A DNA stretch of 64,000 nt, from the NCBI RefSeq assembly GCF_004764705.1, contig NZ_SHLX01000016.1:124001-188000 (forward strand), in the 5' to 3' direction. Of this stretch, positions 8,205 to 16,352 are shown piece after piece. A program made the translations under genes and the position numbers. How positions within the stretch are numbered: position 1 is the stretch's first letter; each line of letters begins with the position of its first letter. The stretch comes from Paenibacillus cymbidii. GTDB lineage: Bacteria; Bacillota; Bacilli; Paenibacillales; NBRC-103111. A model generated the notes under the pieces. It made no database searches, was not told the origin of the DNA, and worked only from the letters and a program-made list of their open reading frames with translations.

Positions 8205-8222
8205 TCTGAGCGAAGGGGATAG
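8205..8222 (-). repeat. 18-bp intergenic repeat, inverted copy C
   Basis: On the minus strand this reads as the 18-bp core of copies A and B with about 15 of 18 positions matching, and GCAGA follows on the plus strand as in the reverse complement of the A flank. The unit is therefore present in both orientations. Confidence 0.5.
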
Positions 8223-8316
8223 CGGGCAGAAGGGGAGTTCGGAGAAGACACTTCGGTTAGGTCTGAATTCAGGAATACCTGACAGATAGGATAAGGGGGA
8301 GACGGCTTGGTTCCGG

Positions 8317-8343
8317 AAATAACCAATTAAAAATGGCCTATTT
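8317..8343. repeat. Single AATAACCA/TGGCCTATT hairpin
   Basis: AAATAACCA, an 8-base A/T loop, then TGGCCTATTT. It is of the same type as the outer hairpins of the two large elements at 27551 and 48242, and like them lies between convergent genes. Confidence 0.6.
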
Positions 8344-8416
8344 GCCCAAGTGGTTGTCCATCGCCATTCGGCCTGCTCTGCCGAGCATAACCAGCGGCGA
8401 AGCCTGCCGAGTACGC

Positions 8417-8455
8417 AAAAAACCTCCGCCGCGGCAGAACCGGGACGGAGGGTTT
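8417..8455 (-). terminator. UspA gene terminator
   Basis: On the minus strand, AACCCTCCG / CGGAGGTTTTTT hairpin with a T-run just after the stop codon. Confidence 0.75.
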
Positions 8456-8477
8456 GAATGTTCGGAAAACGGACTGC

Positions 8478-8912
8478 TCATTTGACAACGAGCACCGGAA
8501 CTTTGGCATGCTGCACGACATAGTGGCTGACACTACCGAGAAACAACTCGCGCAGATTGCCGAGACCGCGGCTGCCGATGACGATAAGATCGCAGCCGTT
8601 TTCGGCAGCGTAATCGACGATCGTCAGGCCGGGAGCGCCTGTCGTCCGGGTCGTATCCGACTTGTTCGGAACGCCGGCAAGCCGCTTGCGGGCTTCCTGC
8701 AGCACGCTTTCGGCGGCTTCCTCGTATTCCGCCTGAACGGACTCGGGCGCAACCACAAGCGCCTCGCCGATGACGGCTTGCGGGATAGGGCCGACGTGAA
8801 GCACGCTGATGCGCGATTGCGGCTCGTACGATGCCAGGGCAATTGCGGTATCCAGGGCATGATTGGACGGCTCGGAGCCGTCATAGGGAACCAAGACGTG
8901 TTGATAGGCCAT
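8478..8912 (-). CDS. Universal stress protein UspA family
   Basis: 144-aa single-domain universal stress protein. It begins YQHVLVPYDGSEPSNHAL and ends with the nucleotide-binding signature GSRGLGNLRELFLGSVS plus VPVLVVK, matching the G-2x-G-9x-G-S/T pattern of the ATP-binding subgroup. It probably forms dimers in the cytoplasm and responds to stress or energy limitation. ATG at 8912 is chosen because GGAGGAGA stands 9 bases before it; an in-frame GTG at 8921 abuts the ribosome binding site. It has its own terminator and no operon partner. Confidence 0.9.
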   Translation of the reverse strand: MAYQHVLVPYDGSEPSNHALDTAIALASYEPQSRISVLHVGPIPQAVIGEALVVAPESVQAEYEEAAESVLQEARKRLAGVPNKSDTTRTTGAPGLTIVDYAAENGCDLIVIGSRGLGNLRELFLGSVSHYVVQHAKVPVLVVK

Positions 8913-8951
8913 CGTTGACACTCTCCTCCCAAGCGGATCCTACTAGAGGTC

Positions 8952-8975
8952 GTTCAAAAAGCCGGCTTTTTGAAC
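8952..8975. repeat. 24-bp perfect palindrome
   Basis: GTTCAAAAAGCC followed by its exact reverse complement GGCTTTTTGAAC. It lies upstream of the UspA gene and past the YjcZ gene terminator. It may be a dispersed palindromic repeat or a bidirectional terminator-like stem without loop. Confidence 0.7.
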
Positions 8976-9097
8976 ACGCACTAATAGTTTGGACAATTCC
9001 AAATCGTTTGAAACCAATTGTACGCCTGTTGCCGGCAAGCCGCAAGTGAACGTTATACGACAAATAGCCCTGTAGTGCGAAAGAGGCTCTTATACGA

Positions 9098-9134
9098 CAA
9101 AAAAAGCCTTCGTGCGGCTAATCCGCACGAAGGC
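9098..9134 (-). terminator. Terminator of the YjcZ-like gene
   Basis: GCCTTCGTGCGG / CCGCACGAAGGC, a 12-bp perfect stem with 5-nt loop, followed on the minus strand by a T-run. Confidence 0.85.
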
Positions 9135-9156
9135 CCGTTCCGGAAATGTCCGGGAT

Positions 9157-9252
9157 TTAGATGAAACCGCGAAGGACAATCACCAGAAGAATGAACAGCA
9201 CCAAAATAATGCCTGCCGAAGTAAAACCGCCAAACCCTACGCCTGTCGACAT
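9157..9252 (-). CDS. YjcZ-family sporulation peptide, 31 aa
   Basis: A 31-residue peptide reading MSTGVGFGGF, then TSAGIILVLFILLVIVLRGF, then Ile. This is the sporulation YjcZ pattern: a Gly-rich head followed by one hydrophobic helix, as found in many small spore-associated peptides of Bacillales. The ATG at 9252 follows GGAGG with 9 bases spacing, and a strong terminator lies 22 bp after the stop. Expression in the mother cell or forespore is inferred from the family. It is short enough to be missed by default gene callers. Confidence 0.85.
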   Translation of the reverse strand: MSTGVGFGGFTSAGIILVLFILLVIVLRGFI

Positions 9253-9424
9253 GGTTTCCTGCCTCCTTTTCTTCAGTGGATTGCCGGCTGGTAATGTATC
9301 ATATGTCAAATGGCGGCTGCGGATTAGACAGCTACCTATTCCCGCGAAAATAGGCTATAATGGGGGTAAACGAGCGGGAGCGCCCGCTTTGTTCGCTTTT
9401 CGCCAATAAGAGGAGGAAACGGCT

Positions 9425-10267
9425 TTGGAAATGCGCGGCATCATGGGCGGATTTTACAAGATCTCGGAGTGGATCATGCGATTGTCCGTCACCAACATTC
9501 TGTGGGTTATTTGTTCGAGCCCGTTCTTTTTCCTGCTCCTGTCGATGCTGATCAGCCCGGGAGTATCGGAAGACGGCGGCGTTACGAGTGATATAGTGAA
9601 ACAATGGCTGCTTACGCTGGCCATCGTCGCTCCGTTCACGCTTGTGCCGGCAAGCGCTGCCATGTTCTCCGTCGTGCGCAAGTGGGTGATGGGAGAAGAA
9701 GACGTGCCGCTATTCAAAACGTTTTTTCGCGGTTACAAGCAGAATTATTTGCAGAGCATGCTCGGCGGTCTGATTTTCCTTGCAATCGCCGTCATCCTGT
9801 ACATCAATTTCCTGTTCTACACGAGCCAGTCGGATACGATGAAGCTGTTGTCCTATTTGTTCATCATGTTGTTTGTGCTGCTGGTAGGGGCGTTCCTGAA
9901 CTTTTTGTCGATCACCGTGCACTTCCACATGAAACTGTTCCAAATCGTCAAAAACGCATTCCTGCTGACGATCGGCAATCCGATCGGCACGATCGTGACG
10001 CTGGTCTGCAGCGGGTTCATCATGTACATCAGCTCGAAGTACACATTCCTGATCCCGTTCTTTATGGGCAGCCTGATCGCTTTTGTCGCCTTCTGGCAGT
10101 TTTACCGCAATTTCCAGCGCATCCAGGACAAGATGGAGAAGCTGGCGCAGAAGGAGCAGGAAGGCAAGGAAGGCAAAGGCAAGGGGAAAGAAACCGAGAA
10201 GATCGAACCGCTCGCTTTGGACGACTCGGCGAATCGATCGTCAGAAGATGGGCAGGCTAACAAGTAA
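9425..10267 (+). CDS. YesL-like DUF624 membrane protein
   Basis: 280-aa integral membrane protein of the DUF624/YesL family with about five helices, beginning with the conserved GGFYKISEWIMRLSVTNILW segment and including FTLVPASAAMFSVVRKW. The C-terminal 50 residues are highly charged (EKLAQKEQEGKEGKGKGKE) and probably cytoplasmic. The start is TTG at 9425, 8 bases after AGGAGG; the in-frame ATG at 9431 would leave 14 bases. YesL proteins are often linked with sugar ABC transporter operons, but here the gene stands alone ahead of 6S RNA. Function unknown. Confidence 0.85.
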   Translation: MEMRGIMGGFYKISEWIMRLSVTNILWVICSSPFFFLLLSMLISPGVSEDGGVTSDIVKQWLLTLAIVAPFTLVPASAAMFSVVRKWVMGEEDVPLFKTFFRGYKQNYLQSMLGGLIFLAIAVILYINFLFYTSQSDTMKLLSYLFIMLFVLLVGAFLNFLSITVHFHMKLFQIVKNAFLLTIGNPIGTIVTLVCSGFIMYISSKYTFLIPFFMGSLIAFVAFWQFYRNFQRIQDKMEKLAQKEQEGKEGKGKGKETEKIEPLALDDSANRSSEDGQANK

Positions 10268-10273
10268 CGGCGG

Positions 10274-10302
10274 TTTACAAACGCCGCGCAAGGAAGTATA
10301 AT
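10274..10302 (+). promoter_or_regulatory. Sigma-A promoter of 6S RNA
   Basis: TTTACA (10274-10279), 17-bp spacer, TATAAT (10297-10302); predicted transcription start near 10309. Confidence 0.75.
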
Positions 10303-10308
10303 AAGGCT

Positions 10309-10500
10309 CACGCGCGATTTCCTGCGATGTTCGTTACGGTTTAAGTTGTTTTGAACCAATGACTGTTTCTTGGGAGACCAATATCGAATCGCGGCTGTCA
10401 CGCCCCCAAAAGGGGACTTCAAAAGCGGTTTTGCGGACACCCACCTGCGAGAGCGGGTTTGAAACGCCAAATCGGACGGCATAGGCGGGTTTTTGCGCAC
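10309..10500 (+). ncRNA. ssrS: 6S RNA
   Basis: About 190-nt RNA that binds sigma-A RNA polymerase as an open-promoter mimic. Blocks shared with the 6S consensus occur in order: a 5' closing strand with GATGTTCG, GGGAGACC, CCCCAAAAGGGGACTT, GCGGACACCCACCT, GGGTTTGAA and CGGCATAGG. The 5' strand GCGCGATTTCCTGC can pair with GCGGGTTTTTGCGC near 10481-10494 to close the long irregular hairpin. The promoter matches sigma-A consensus with a 17-bp spacer, and an intrinsic terminator follows at 10514. The position between yesL and a chemoreceptor gene is unremarkable. End points are approximate. Confidence 0.82.
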
Positions 10501-10513
10501 CATATGCGAACTT

Positions 10514-10541
10514 GGCACCTCTTTGGAGGTGCTTTTTCTTT
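10514..10541 (+). terminator. Terminator after 6S RNA
   Basis: GGCACCTC / GAGGTGC hairpin followed by TTTTTCTTTT. Confidence 0.85.
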
Positions 10542-10722
10542 TGCCGATCGATGAGCTTCGCCAAGTCCGTGAATTCACTTCGAATGATCGACTCTCGCTT
10601 TGTGTGGAGATTCTGTTAACTGAAGTCGAGGGAAGGGTTATTTTGTTGTAAACACGTCGATTTTTGGATAAATATGTCGTACAATCGAAATGAAAAAAGA
10701 AAATATGGCCCGGAGGCTCACC

Positions 10723-12477
10723 ATGGAAAACGCAAGAAAACGCAACATTCGTTTTACGATTCGCCGCAAGCTGCTGGCGATTACGCTGGTGTTGCTGATT
10801 GTGCCGATTGCCGTGCTCGGTTCGATTGGGTACTATGTCTCATACAAGGAAACGAACAAGCTGATCGAAAAAAACATCCAGAACAGCGTGGAGCTGGTGC
10901 TCGCCGAGATCGCATCGATGGACGAATCGGTCAAAAAAGGAACGATTACGCTCGACCAGGCGCAGGAAAACATGAAAACGATGCTGCTCGGCCCGAAGCA
11001 GGACGGCAAGCGCCCGATCAACAAAGACATCGATCTTGGTCCGAACGGGTATTTTTTTGTGATGGACGTAAAAGGAACCGAACTGGCGCATCCGTCGCTG
11101 GAAGGCCAGAATATTTGGGACAAACAAACGAAGGACGGCACCTATTTCATCCGCGACATGATCGGCAAAGCGCAGCAAGGCGGCGGCTTTACCTACTATA
11201 ACTGGCCGTTGCCGAACCAGACGAAAGAAGCCATGAAGGTGACCTATGCCGAGTTGGCGCCGCAATGGGGCTGGGTCGTCTGCGCCGGCTCCTACATGAT
11301 GGATTACAACGCCGGACAAACGCGTATTCTGCACGCGATTTTGTGGACGTTCATCGGCTGTTTCGCCGTTGGCGCGATCATACTGCTGCTGTTCTCGCTG
11401 CATATCTCCAGACCGCTTGCCCAAATGGCGCGGACGGCGGAATTCGTGGCGGAAGGCGATTTGACCGCACCGGCGCTGCGCGTAACGAACAAGGACGAAA
11501 TCGGCTGGCTGTCCGAAAGCTTCAACCGGATGACGGGAACGCTCCGTCAGCTGACCGGGCAGCTCGGGACGAGCTCGGACGGCGTATCCGAAGCATCCGT
11601 GAGATTGGCGACAGCCATTCGCGAAACGACGGATGCAACGACCAGCATGTCCGTAGCGATTCAGGAAATGGCCGATTCGGTCGACGTTCAAGCGCGCAGC
11701 GTGCAGGAAAGCGCGCGTACGATGGAGGAAATGGCGACCGGCATTCAGCGCATCGCCGTCACTTCTTCGACTGCGTACGAATCGTCGGCGGCAACGCTGC
11801 AGGAAGCGGAAGCGGGCAATGCGGCCAGCGAACGAATGGCGGAGCAGATGAATGCCGTGCGTTCGACGGTAGGCGAACTGGCCGGCGTCGTCAATGTGCT
11901 GAACGATCGTTCTGAGCAAATCGGCGCCATTGTGCAATCAATCAAGGAGTTGTCGTACCAGACGAATTTGCTGGCGCTTAACGCTTCGATCGAAGCGGCG
12001 CGGGCCGGCGAGCACGGCAAAGGATTCGCCGTCGTCGCCGCGGAGGTCAAGAAGCTTGCGGCGCGTTCGAACGCGTCGGCCGTCGAAGTGGAAACGTTGA
12101 TCGCCGCGGTTCAGTCCGATATCGGCGGAGCCGTAGCGGCGATGGACCGCGGCGAGCGGGAAGTGCAGACCGGCGTGGAGACGCTGCGAGAGACGAGCGA
12201 GGCGTTCCGCCGCATCGTCGAGGCGACCCGCCATGTCGTCGATCAAGTGCAGGAAACGTCGGCGGCCATGGAGCAAATGTCGGCCGGGACGGAGCAAGTA
12301 GCCGCATCGCTGCTGGAAATGGAGCGCAGCGCGGCGCGCGCGGCCGATTCCACGCAGTCCATCGCCGCGACGGCGCAGGAACAATTGGCGACGATGGAAT
12401 CGATCGAAGCATCGGCGGAGTCGCTCAACGAGATGTCGCTGGCGCTGCAAAAAGGCATCCATCGCTTCAAGGTATAA
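10723..12477 (+). CDS. Methyl-accepting chemotaxis protein, Cache sensor
   Basis: 584-aa transmembrane chemoreceptor. TM1 lies at about residues 17-38, followed by an extracellular single-Cache (sCache_2-like) domain with NGYFFVMD, GGGFTYYNWP and WGWVVCAGSYM, then TM2 at about 210-232, a HAMP domain and a long cytoplasmic MCP signalling domain. The CheA/CheW-binding tip reads NLLALNASIEAARAGEHGKG. The sCache_2 type often binds small organic acids or other metabolites. ATG 10723 is used because CGGAGG lies 6 bases upstream; an in-frame ATG at 10690 lacks a site. Monocistronic, with a terminator after it. Confidence 0.92.
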   Translation: MENARKRNIRFTIRRKLLAITLVLLIVPIAVLGSIGYYVSYKETNKLIEKNIQNSVELVLAEIASMDESVKKGTITLDQAQENMKTMLLGPKQDGKRPINKDIDLGPNGYFFVMDVKGTELAHPSLEGQNIWDKQTKDGTYFIRDMIGKAQQGGGFTYYNWPLPNQTKEAMKVTYAELAPQWGWVVCAGSYMMDYNAGQTRILHAILWTFIGCFAVGAIILLLFSLHISRPLAQMARTAEFVAEGDLTAPALRVTNKDEIGWLSESFNRMTGTLRQLTGQLGTSSDGVSEASVRLATAIRETTDATTSMSVAIQEMADSVDVQARSVQESARTMEEMATGIQRIAVTSSTAYESSAATLQEAEAGNAASERMAEQMNAVRSTVGELAGVVNVLNDRSEQIGAIVQSIKELSYQTNLLALNASIEAARAGEHGKGFAVVAAEVKKLAARSNASAVEVETLIAAVQSDIGGAVAAMDRGEREVQTGVETLRETSEAFRRIVEATRHVVDQVQETSAAMEQMSAGTEQVAASLLEMERSAARAADSTQSIAATAQEQLATMESIEASAESLNEMSLALQKGIHRFKV

Positions 12478-12504
12478 AGGGAAAAGGGCAACCGAACAGA
12501 CAAC

Positions 12505-12539
12505 GAAAAAAGCGCTCCTTGGGGCGCTTTTTCTTTTTT
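12505..12539 (+). terminator. Chemoreceptor gene terminator
   Basis: AAAAAGCGCTCC / GGGGCGCTTTTT hairpin with T-rich tail. Confidence 0.85.
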
Positions 12540-12655
12540 GGGGCGAAATGCAGTAATAATCCTTCCAGCGGAAGGCATACTCCAAGTAAAGGCATGCAGC
12601 CGAAATTCGCAAACCGAAATCGGCCGCGGCCTGACAGCGGTGCAAAGGAGACGCC

Positions 12656-14608
12656 ATGAAACCGATTCGCTGGCTGCTGCAGGAATGGAAAAGCGTGGTT
12701 CGCTCCCCCAAAACAGTCGTTCCGCTGCTCGGGATTTTGCTGATCCCGATGCTGTACAGCGGCACCTATTTATGGGCGTTCTGGGACCCCTACGCACGTG
12801 TGGAAAAGCTTCCGGTCGCCGTCGTCAACGAAGATCGCAGCGTCGTTTACGAAGGGAAGACGTTTGCGATCGGCGACGAGTTGGTCGCAGAACTGAAAAA
12901 GGATGCGGCATTTGATTGGCATTTTGTCGATCGCGAGGAAGCGGAGCAGGGGCTTATGCGGTACCGGTATTATTTTGAAGTGGTGATACCGGATTCGTTC
13001 TCGCAGCGGGCGACTACGATCGGCGCCGCGCAGCCGACTCCGCTTGAACTGGTGTTTAAAGCCAACGAAGGCGTCAATTATTCGGTGTCGCGCATCGGCC
13101 AGACCGGCGTGGAAACGATCCGCCAGAAGCTGTCGCAGCGGCTGATCGAAAGTTACGCGGAAGGCATCTTCGCCCAGTTCGAGGAAGTGCGAGGCGGCAT
13201 GCGGCAAGCGGCCGACGGCGCGCGAGAGCTGGCGGCGGGCGCAGCGGGCGCGGATAACGGCGCCAAGCAGCTCGCGGACGCCGCCGCGGCGAAGCAGCCG
13301 GCGGTTGCGCAGCTCGCGCAAGGGGCGCAGGATGCGGCGAGCGGCGCCGCAAGGCTATCGGCAGGAGCACAAGCGCTGCAAAGCGGCGCCGGGCAGCTGT
13401 CCGGCGGGCTCGCGCAGCTGGGCGACGGCTTGAAGCCGCTGCAAGCGGGAGGCGCGCAGCTTGCCGGCGGCCTGACGCAAGCGGCGGACGGAGCCGGCCG
13501 GCTGGACCAGGCGCTCGGCGGCTTGGCCGCGGCGCACCCGGAGCTTGCGCAGGACGCTGCGCTGCAGGCCGCGCAGGCCGGCGGGAAGCAGCTGGCCGCA
13601 GGTGCGGCGCCGCTTGTTAAAGGAGCCGGCGACTTGTCCGCCGGGCTGGTCGCCTATGCGCAGAAACAAGCGGAAGCGTCCGCCGGCGCCGGCGAATTGG
13701 CCGCCAAGTCGAAGGAGCTGACGGCGGGGGCGGCATCATTGCAGAAGGGCAGCGAGTCGCTGGCGCAAGGGACGAAGACGCTGTCGGCCGGCTGGAGCGA
13801 CATGACGGCGCATTTGCAGGCGCTGGAAGGCGGGCTGCGGCAGCTGGCGGACGGCGGGACGAAGCTGGCGGATTCGCTGTCGGACGGTGCGGACCGGTTG
13901 GCAGCGGTGAACGGCGCGCAGCCGCTCTACGCGATGCTGGCGAACCCGGTGCATCTGCGCGAGGAGTCGGTGCACCGACTGCCGAACTACGGGACGGGTA
14001 TGGCGCCGTTTTTTATTTCGGTCAGCTTGTATGTCGGCGCGCTGCTGCTCAGCACCGTATTCCCAATGCGCGATACGGCGCAGCCGGCTCCGTCGGCCGG
14101 CATCTGGTTCGTCTCCAAGTTCGCCATTCTCGCCGCCTTGTCGCTTGGCCAGGTGATCGTTGCGGCGCTCGTGCTGACGTGGGGCGTTGGCTTGCAGCCG
14201 CTGAACGCCTTCCAATTGGTCGGCTTCATGTTCGTTTGCAGCCTGGCGTTTATGGCGCTTATCCAACTGCTTGTGGCGGCGCTCGACAATGTCGGCAAGT
14301 TCATCGGCATTTTGCTGCTCGTGCTGCAGCTCACGGCGACGTCGGGCACGTTTCCGGTGGAGCTGGTGCCGGCTTTTCTGCGAACGGTGCACGCTTACCT
14401 GCCGATCACGTATACCGTGGAGGGGCTGCGGGCCATCATTTCGACCGGCGATACGCCGCTGCTCTGGCGCGATGCGGGCGTTGTCGCCGCGTTCGGAGCC
14501 GCCTCCGCGCTGTTGACGCTGCTTGTCATGAGGCGACAACTCGGACGCGGCGGCAAACAGCCGCCGGAACAGCAGCCGCGACTGGAATGGGCGGACAGTC
14601 GTCCGTAG
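12656..14608 (+). CDS. YhgE/Pip-family membrane protein (ABC-2 type fold)
   Basis: 650-aa membrane protein of the YhgE/Pip (phage infection protein) family. One N-terminal helix (residues 17-40) leads into an extracellular domain. A long Ala/Gly-rich coiled region from about residue 190 to 410 is built of repeats such as ARLSAGAQALQSGAGQLSGG, forming the elongated ectodomain. Five to six C-terminal helices (about 450-630) resemble ABC-2 permeases. Homologues serve as phage receptors and are linked to cell-surface stress and type VII-like secretion. The start follows AAAGGAG with 6 bases spacing. The Ala-rich section is strongly GC-rich and has long antisense open frames that are not genes. 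Confidence 0.88.
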   Translation: MKPIRWLLQEWKSVVRSPKTVVPLLGILLIPMLYSGTYLWAFWDPYARVEKLPVAVVNEDRSVVYEGKTFAIGDELVAELKKDAAFDWHFVDREEAEQGLMRYRYYFEVVIPDSFSQRATTIGAAQPTPLELVFKANEGVNYSVSRIGQTGVETIRQKLSQRLIESYAEGIFAQFEEVRGGMRQAADGARELAAGAAGADNGAKQLADAAAAKQPAVAQLAQGAQDAASGAARLSAGAQALQSGAGQLSGGLAQLGDGLKPLQAGGAQLAGGLTQAADGAGRLDQALGGLAAAHPELAQDAALQAAQAGGKQLAAGAAPLVKGAGDLSAGLVAYAQKQAEASAGAGELAAKSKELTAGAASLQKGSESLAQGTKTLSAGWSDMTAHLQALEGGLRQLADGGTKLADSLSDGADRLAAVNGAQPLYAMLANPVHLREESVHRLPNYGTGMAPFFISVSLYVGALLLSTVFPMRDTAQPAPSAGIWFVSKFAILAALSLGQVIVAALVLTWGVGLQPLNAFQLVGFMFVCSLAFMALIQLLVAALDNVGKFIGILLLVLQLTATSGTFPVELVPAFLRTVHAYLPITYTVEGLRAIISTGDTPLLWRDAGVVAAFGAASALLTLLVMRRQLGRGGKQPPEQQPRLEWADSRP

Positions 14609-14631
14609 AGCCGGGTGCTCGCGCCGGTGCC

Positions 14632-16164
14632 TTACTTGTGTCCGGCCAGTCCGGCCAGTTCGTGGAACGAACTTTTGAGCAGCGGATACAGGCTGCGGTA
14701 TACTGCGTAGTAGCGCTCGTACGCTTCGCGGCGTTCGGGCGACGGTTCCGTCCGGTCGGTCACGGCGATCCAGCGGTCGCACAGCGAAGCGATGCTTTCG
14801 CCGCTGACGCCGGAGGCGGCCATCACCGCTGCGCCGTAAGCCGGGCCGTCGGTCGAATTGACCGTCACGACCGGGTAACCGAAGATGTCGGCGATCATCT
14901 GCCGCCAGAACGGGCTGCGTGCGCCGCCGCCGCTCACGCGCAGCTCGCTGACGCTTACGGAGGACGCTTTCATCAACTCCAGCGAGTCGCGCAGGCCGAA
15001 CGTGATGCCTTCCAGCACGGCGCGGGTCAAATGCGCCTTCGTATGGCGCATATTCAGCCCGATAAAAGCGCCGCGCGCCTGCGGGTCGGGATGCGGCGTA
15101 CGTTCGCCGGTCAAGTATGGCAGGAACAGCAGCCCTTCGCTGCCGATCGGCGCTTGTTCGGCAAGCGCGGTCAAATACTCGTACACGTCTTTGCCGTCGC
15201 GCGCGGCGAGCTGAAGTTCTTCGTAGGCAAAATGATTTTTCCACCATTGGAACGATCCGCCGGCCGCCAGCATAACGCCCATGCGGTGCCATTTGCCGGG
15301 CACGCCGTGGCAGAACGAATGCAGCCGGCATTCGGGATCGACCTGGTAACTGTCGTCATGCACAAACACGACGCCGGACGTGCCAAGCGCGACCGATGCG
15401 ATGCCGCTCTTGACGACGCCGACGCCAACGGCGCCGCACGCCTGATCGCCGCCGCCGGCGACAACCGGCGTGCCCGCCCGCAGCCCGGTAGCTTCGGCAG
15501 CGGCGGCGGTGATCGCGCCGGCCACTTCGTTGCTTTCGTACAGCGGCGGCAGCCACTCGGCCGGGATGCCGAGCGCCTCCGTCACGTCGCGCGACCAGCG
15601 GCGTCCGGCTACATCAAGCAGCAGCGTGCCGCTGGCGTCCGCCATGTCCATGCCGAGCGCATCGGTAAGCTTCAGCCGCACATAATCTTTCGGCAGCAGC
15701 AAATGGGCGACGCGGGCATAGTGCTCCGGCTCATGCTGGCGCAGCCAAACAACCTTAGGCGCGGTGAAGCCGGTCAGCGCACGGTTGCCGGTCAACTGCC
15801 CGAGCCGTTCGCGGCCGATCGTCGCTTCGATCCACTCGCACTGCTCGCCGGTGCGCTGGTCGCACCACAGCAGCGCCGGGCGAACCACACGCCGCTGCGC
15901 GTCGAGGAAGACGGAGCCGTGCATTTGCCCCGACAAGCCGACGCCGAGCACTTCGCCGCCGTTAACGCCCGATTGGGCCAGCAGCTCGCGTACGGCGCGC
16001 GCCGTGCCGTCCCACCAATCTTCCGGACGCTGCTCCGCCCAGCCGGGATGCGGCTGCAGCAGCGGATATTCGACGCTATGACTGCTCCGGACGCTGCCGT
16101 CAACACCTACCAGAATGCATTTGACCGCCGATGTTCCCAAATCGATCCCCAAATAGTACCCCAT
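14632..16164 (-). CDS. xylB: Xylulokinase
   Basis: 510-aa FGGY-family sugar kinase phosphorylating D-xylulose to xylulose 5-phosphate. It opens with the phosphate-1 motif YLGIDLGTSAVKCILVG, has the substrate-site segment GLSGQMHGSV and LWCDQRTGEQ, ATP-site motif VVAGGGDQACGAVG and RVSGGGARSPFWRQ near the C-terminus. QMHG is typical of xylulokinases. The start at 16164 (ATGGGGTACTATTTG) fits FGGY N-termini and follows GCGAGGTG. It is divergent from an XylR-type ROK repressor, but no xylose isomerase or xylose transporter is in the window. Confidence 0.92.
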   Translation of the reverse strand: MGYYLGIDLGTSAVKCILVGVDGSVRSSHSVEYPLLQPHPGWAEQRPEDWWDGTARAVRELLAQSGVNGGEVLGVGLSGQMHGSVFLDAQRRVVRPALLWCDQRTGEQCEWIEATIGRERLGQLTGNRALTGFTAPKVVWLRQHEPEHYARVAHLLLPKDYVRLKLTDALGMDMADASGTLLLDVAGRRWSRDVTEALGIPAEWLPPLYESNEVAGAITAAAAEATGLRAGTPVVAGGGDQACGAVGVGVVKSGIASVALGTSGVVFVHDDSYQVDPECRLHSFCHGVPGKWHRMGVMLAAGGSFQWWKNHFAYEELQLAARDGKDVYEYLTALAEQAPIGSEGLLFLPYLTGERTPHPDPQARGAFIGLNMRHTKAHLTRAVLEGITFGLRDSLELMKASSVSVSELRVSGGGARSPFWRQMIADIFGYPVVTVNSTDGPAYGAAVMAASGVSGESIASLCDRWIAVTDRTEPSPERREAYERYYAVYRSLYPLLKSSFHELAGLAGHK

Positions 16165-16204
16165 AACGAACACCTCGCCTTTCACAGTGGTTTGTTTGTG
16201 CCAT

Positions 16205-16227
16205 CTTTGTTTATTTATTTTACAAAG
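16205..16227. promoter_or_regulatory. Possible XylR operator in the divergent xylB-xylR interval
   Basis: CTTTGT, 11 bases, ACAAAG forms an inverted repeat in the AT-rich part of the 188-bp interval. A GTTTGTTTG half-site like that of known xyl operators lies nearby at 16191-16199. Assignment is tentative. Confidence 0.35.
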
Positions 16228-16352
16228 TAGATAGGTAATATATTCGGACTGCTTCGGCAAAATCCTGCCTGCCGCTTTCGATCGCGGCAAAAATCGGCTA
16301 CAATGCTTGAGAGACAACCGTGCGGCGGAATAATAAAGGGAGTGGGGCAGCA

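Larger units (their letters stand above)
7893..8416. other. Gene-free intergenic region with repeats
   Basis: No reading frame with a ribosome binding site was found on either strand. The region contains two direct copies and one inverted copy of an 18-bp motif, a large terminator-like hairpin at 8070-8118, a G-rich purine stretch (about 8120-8300) and a single AATAACCA/TGGCCTATT hairpin. It separates convergent cshA and the UspA gene. Confidence 0.6.

Noticed and set aside
8952..8975. Palindrome considered as a phage attachment site or origin element
   Set aside because: No integrase, tRNA target or replication gene is near, and there are no flanking direct repeats.
13736..16230. Long frames on both strands over the YhgE C-terminus and xylB
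   Set aside because: They cross the ends of two well-supported genes, read through the convergent gap and show Arg/Gln-rich low-complexity translations, typical shadow frames in GC-rich DNA.
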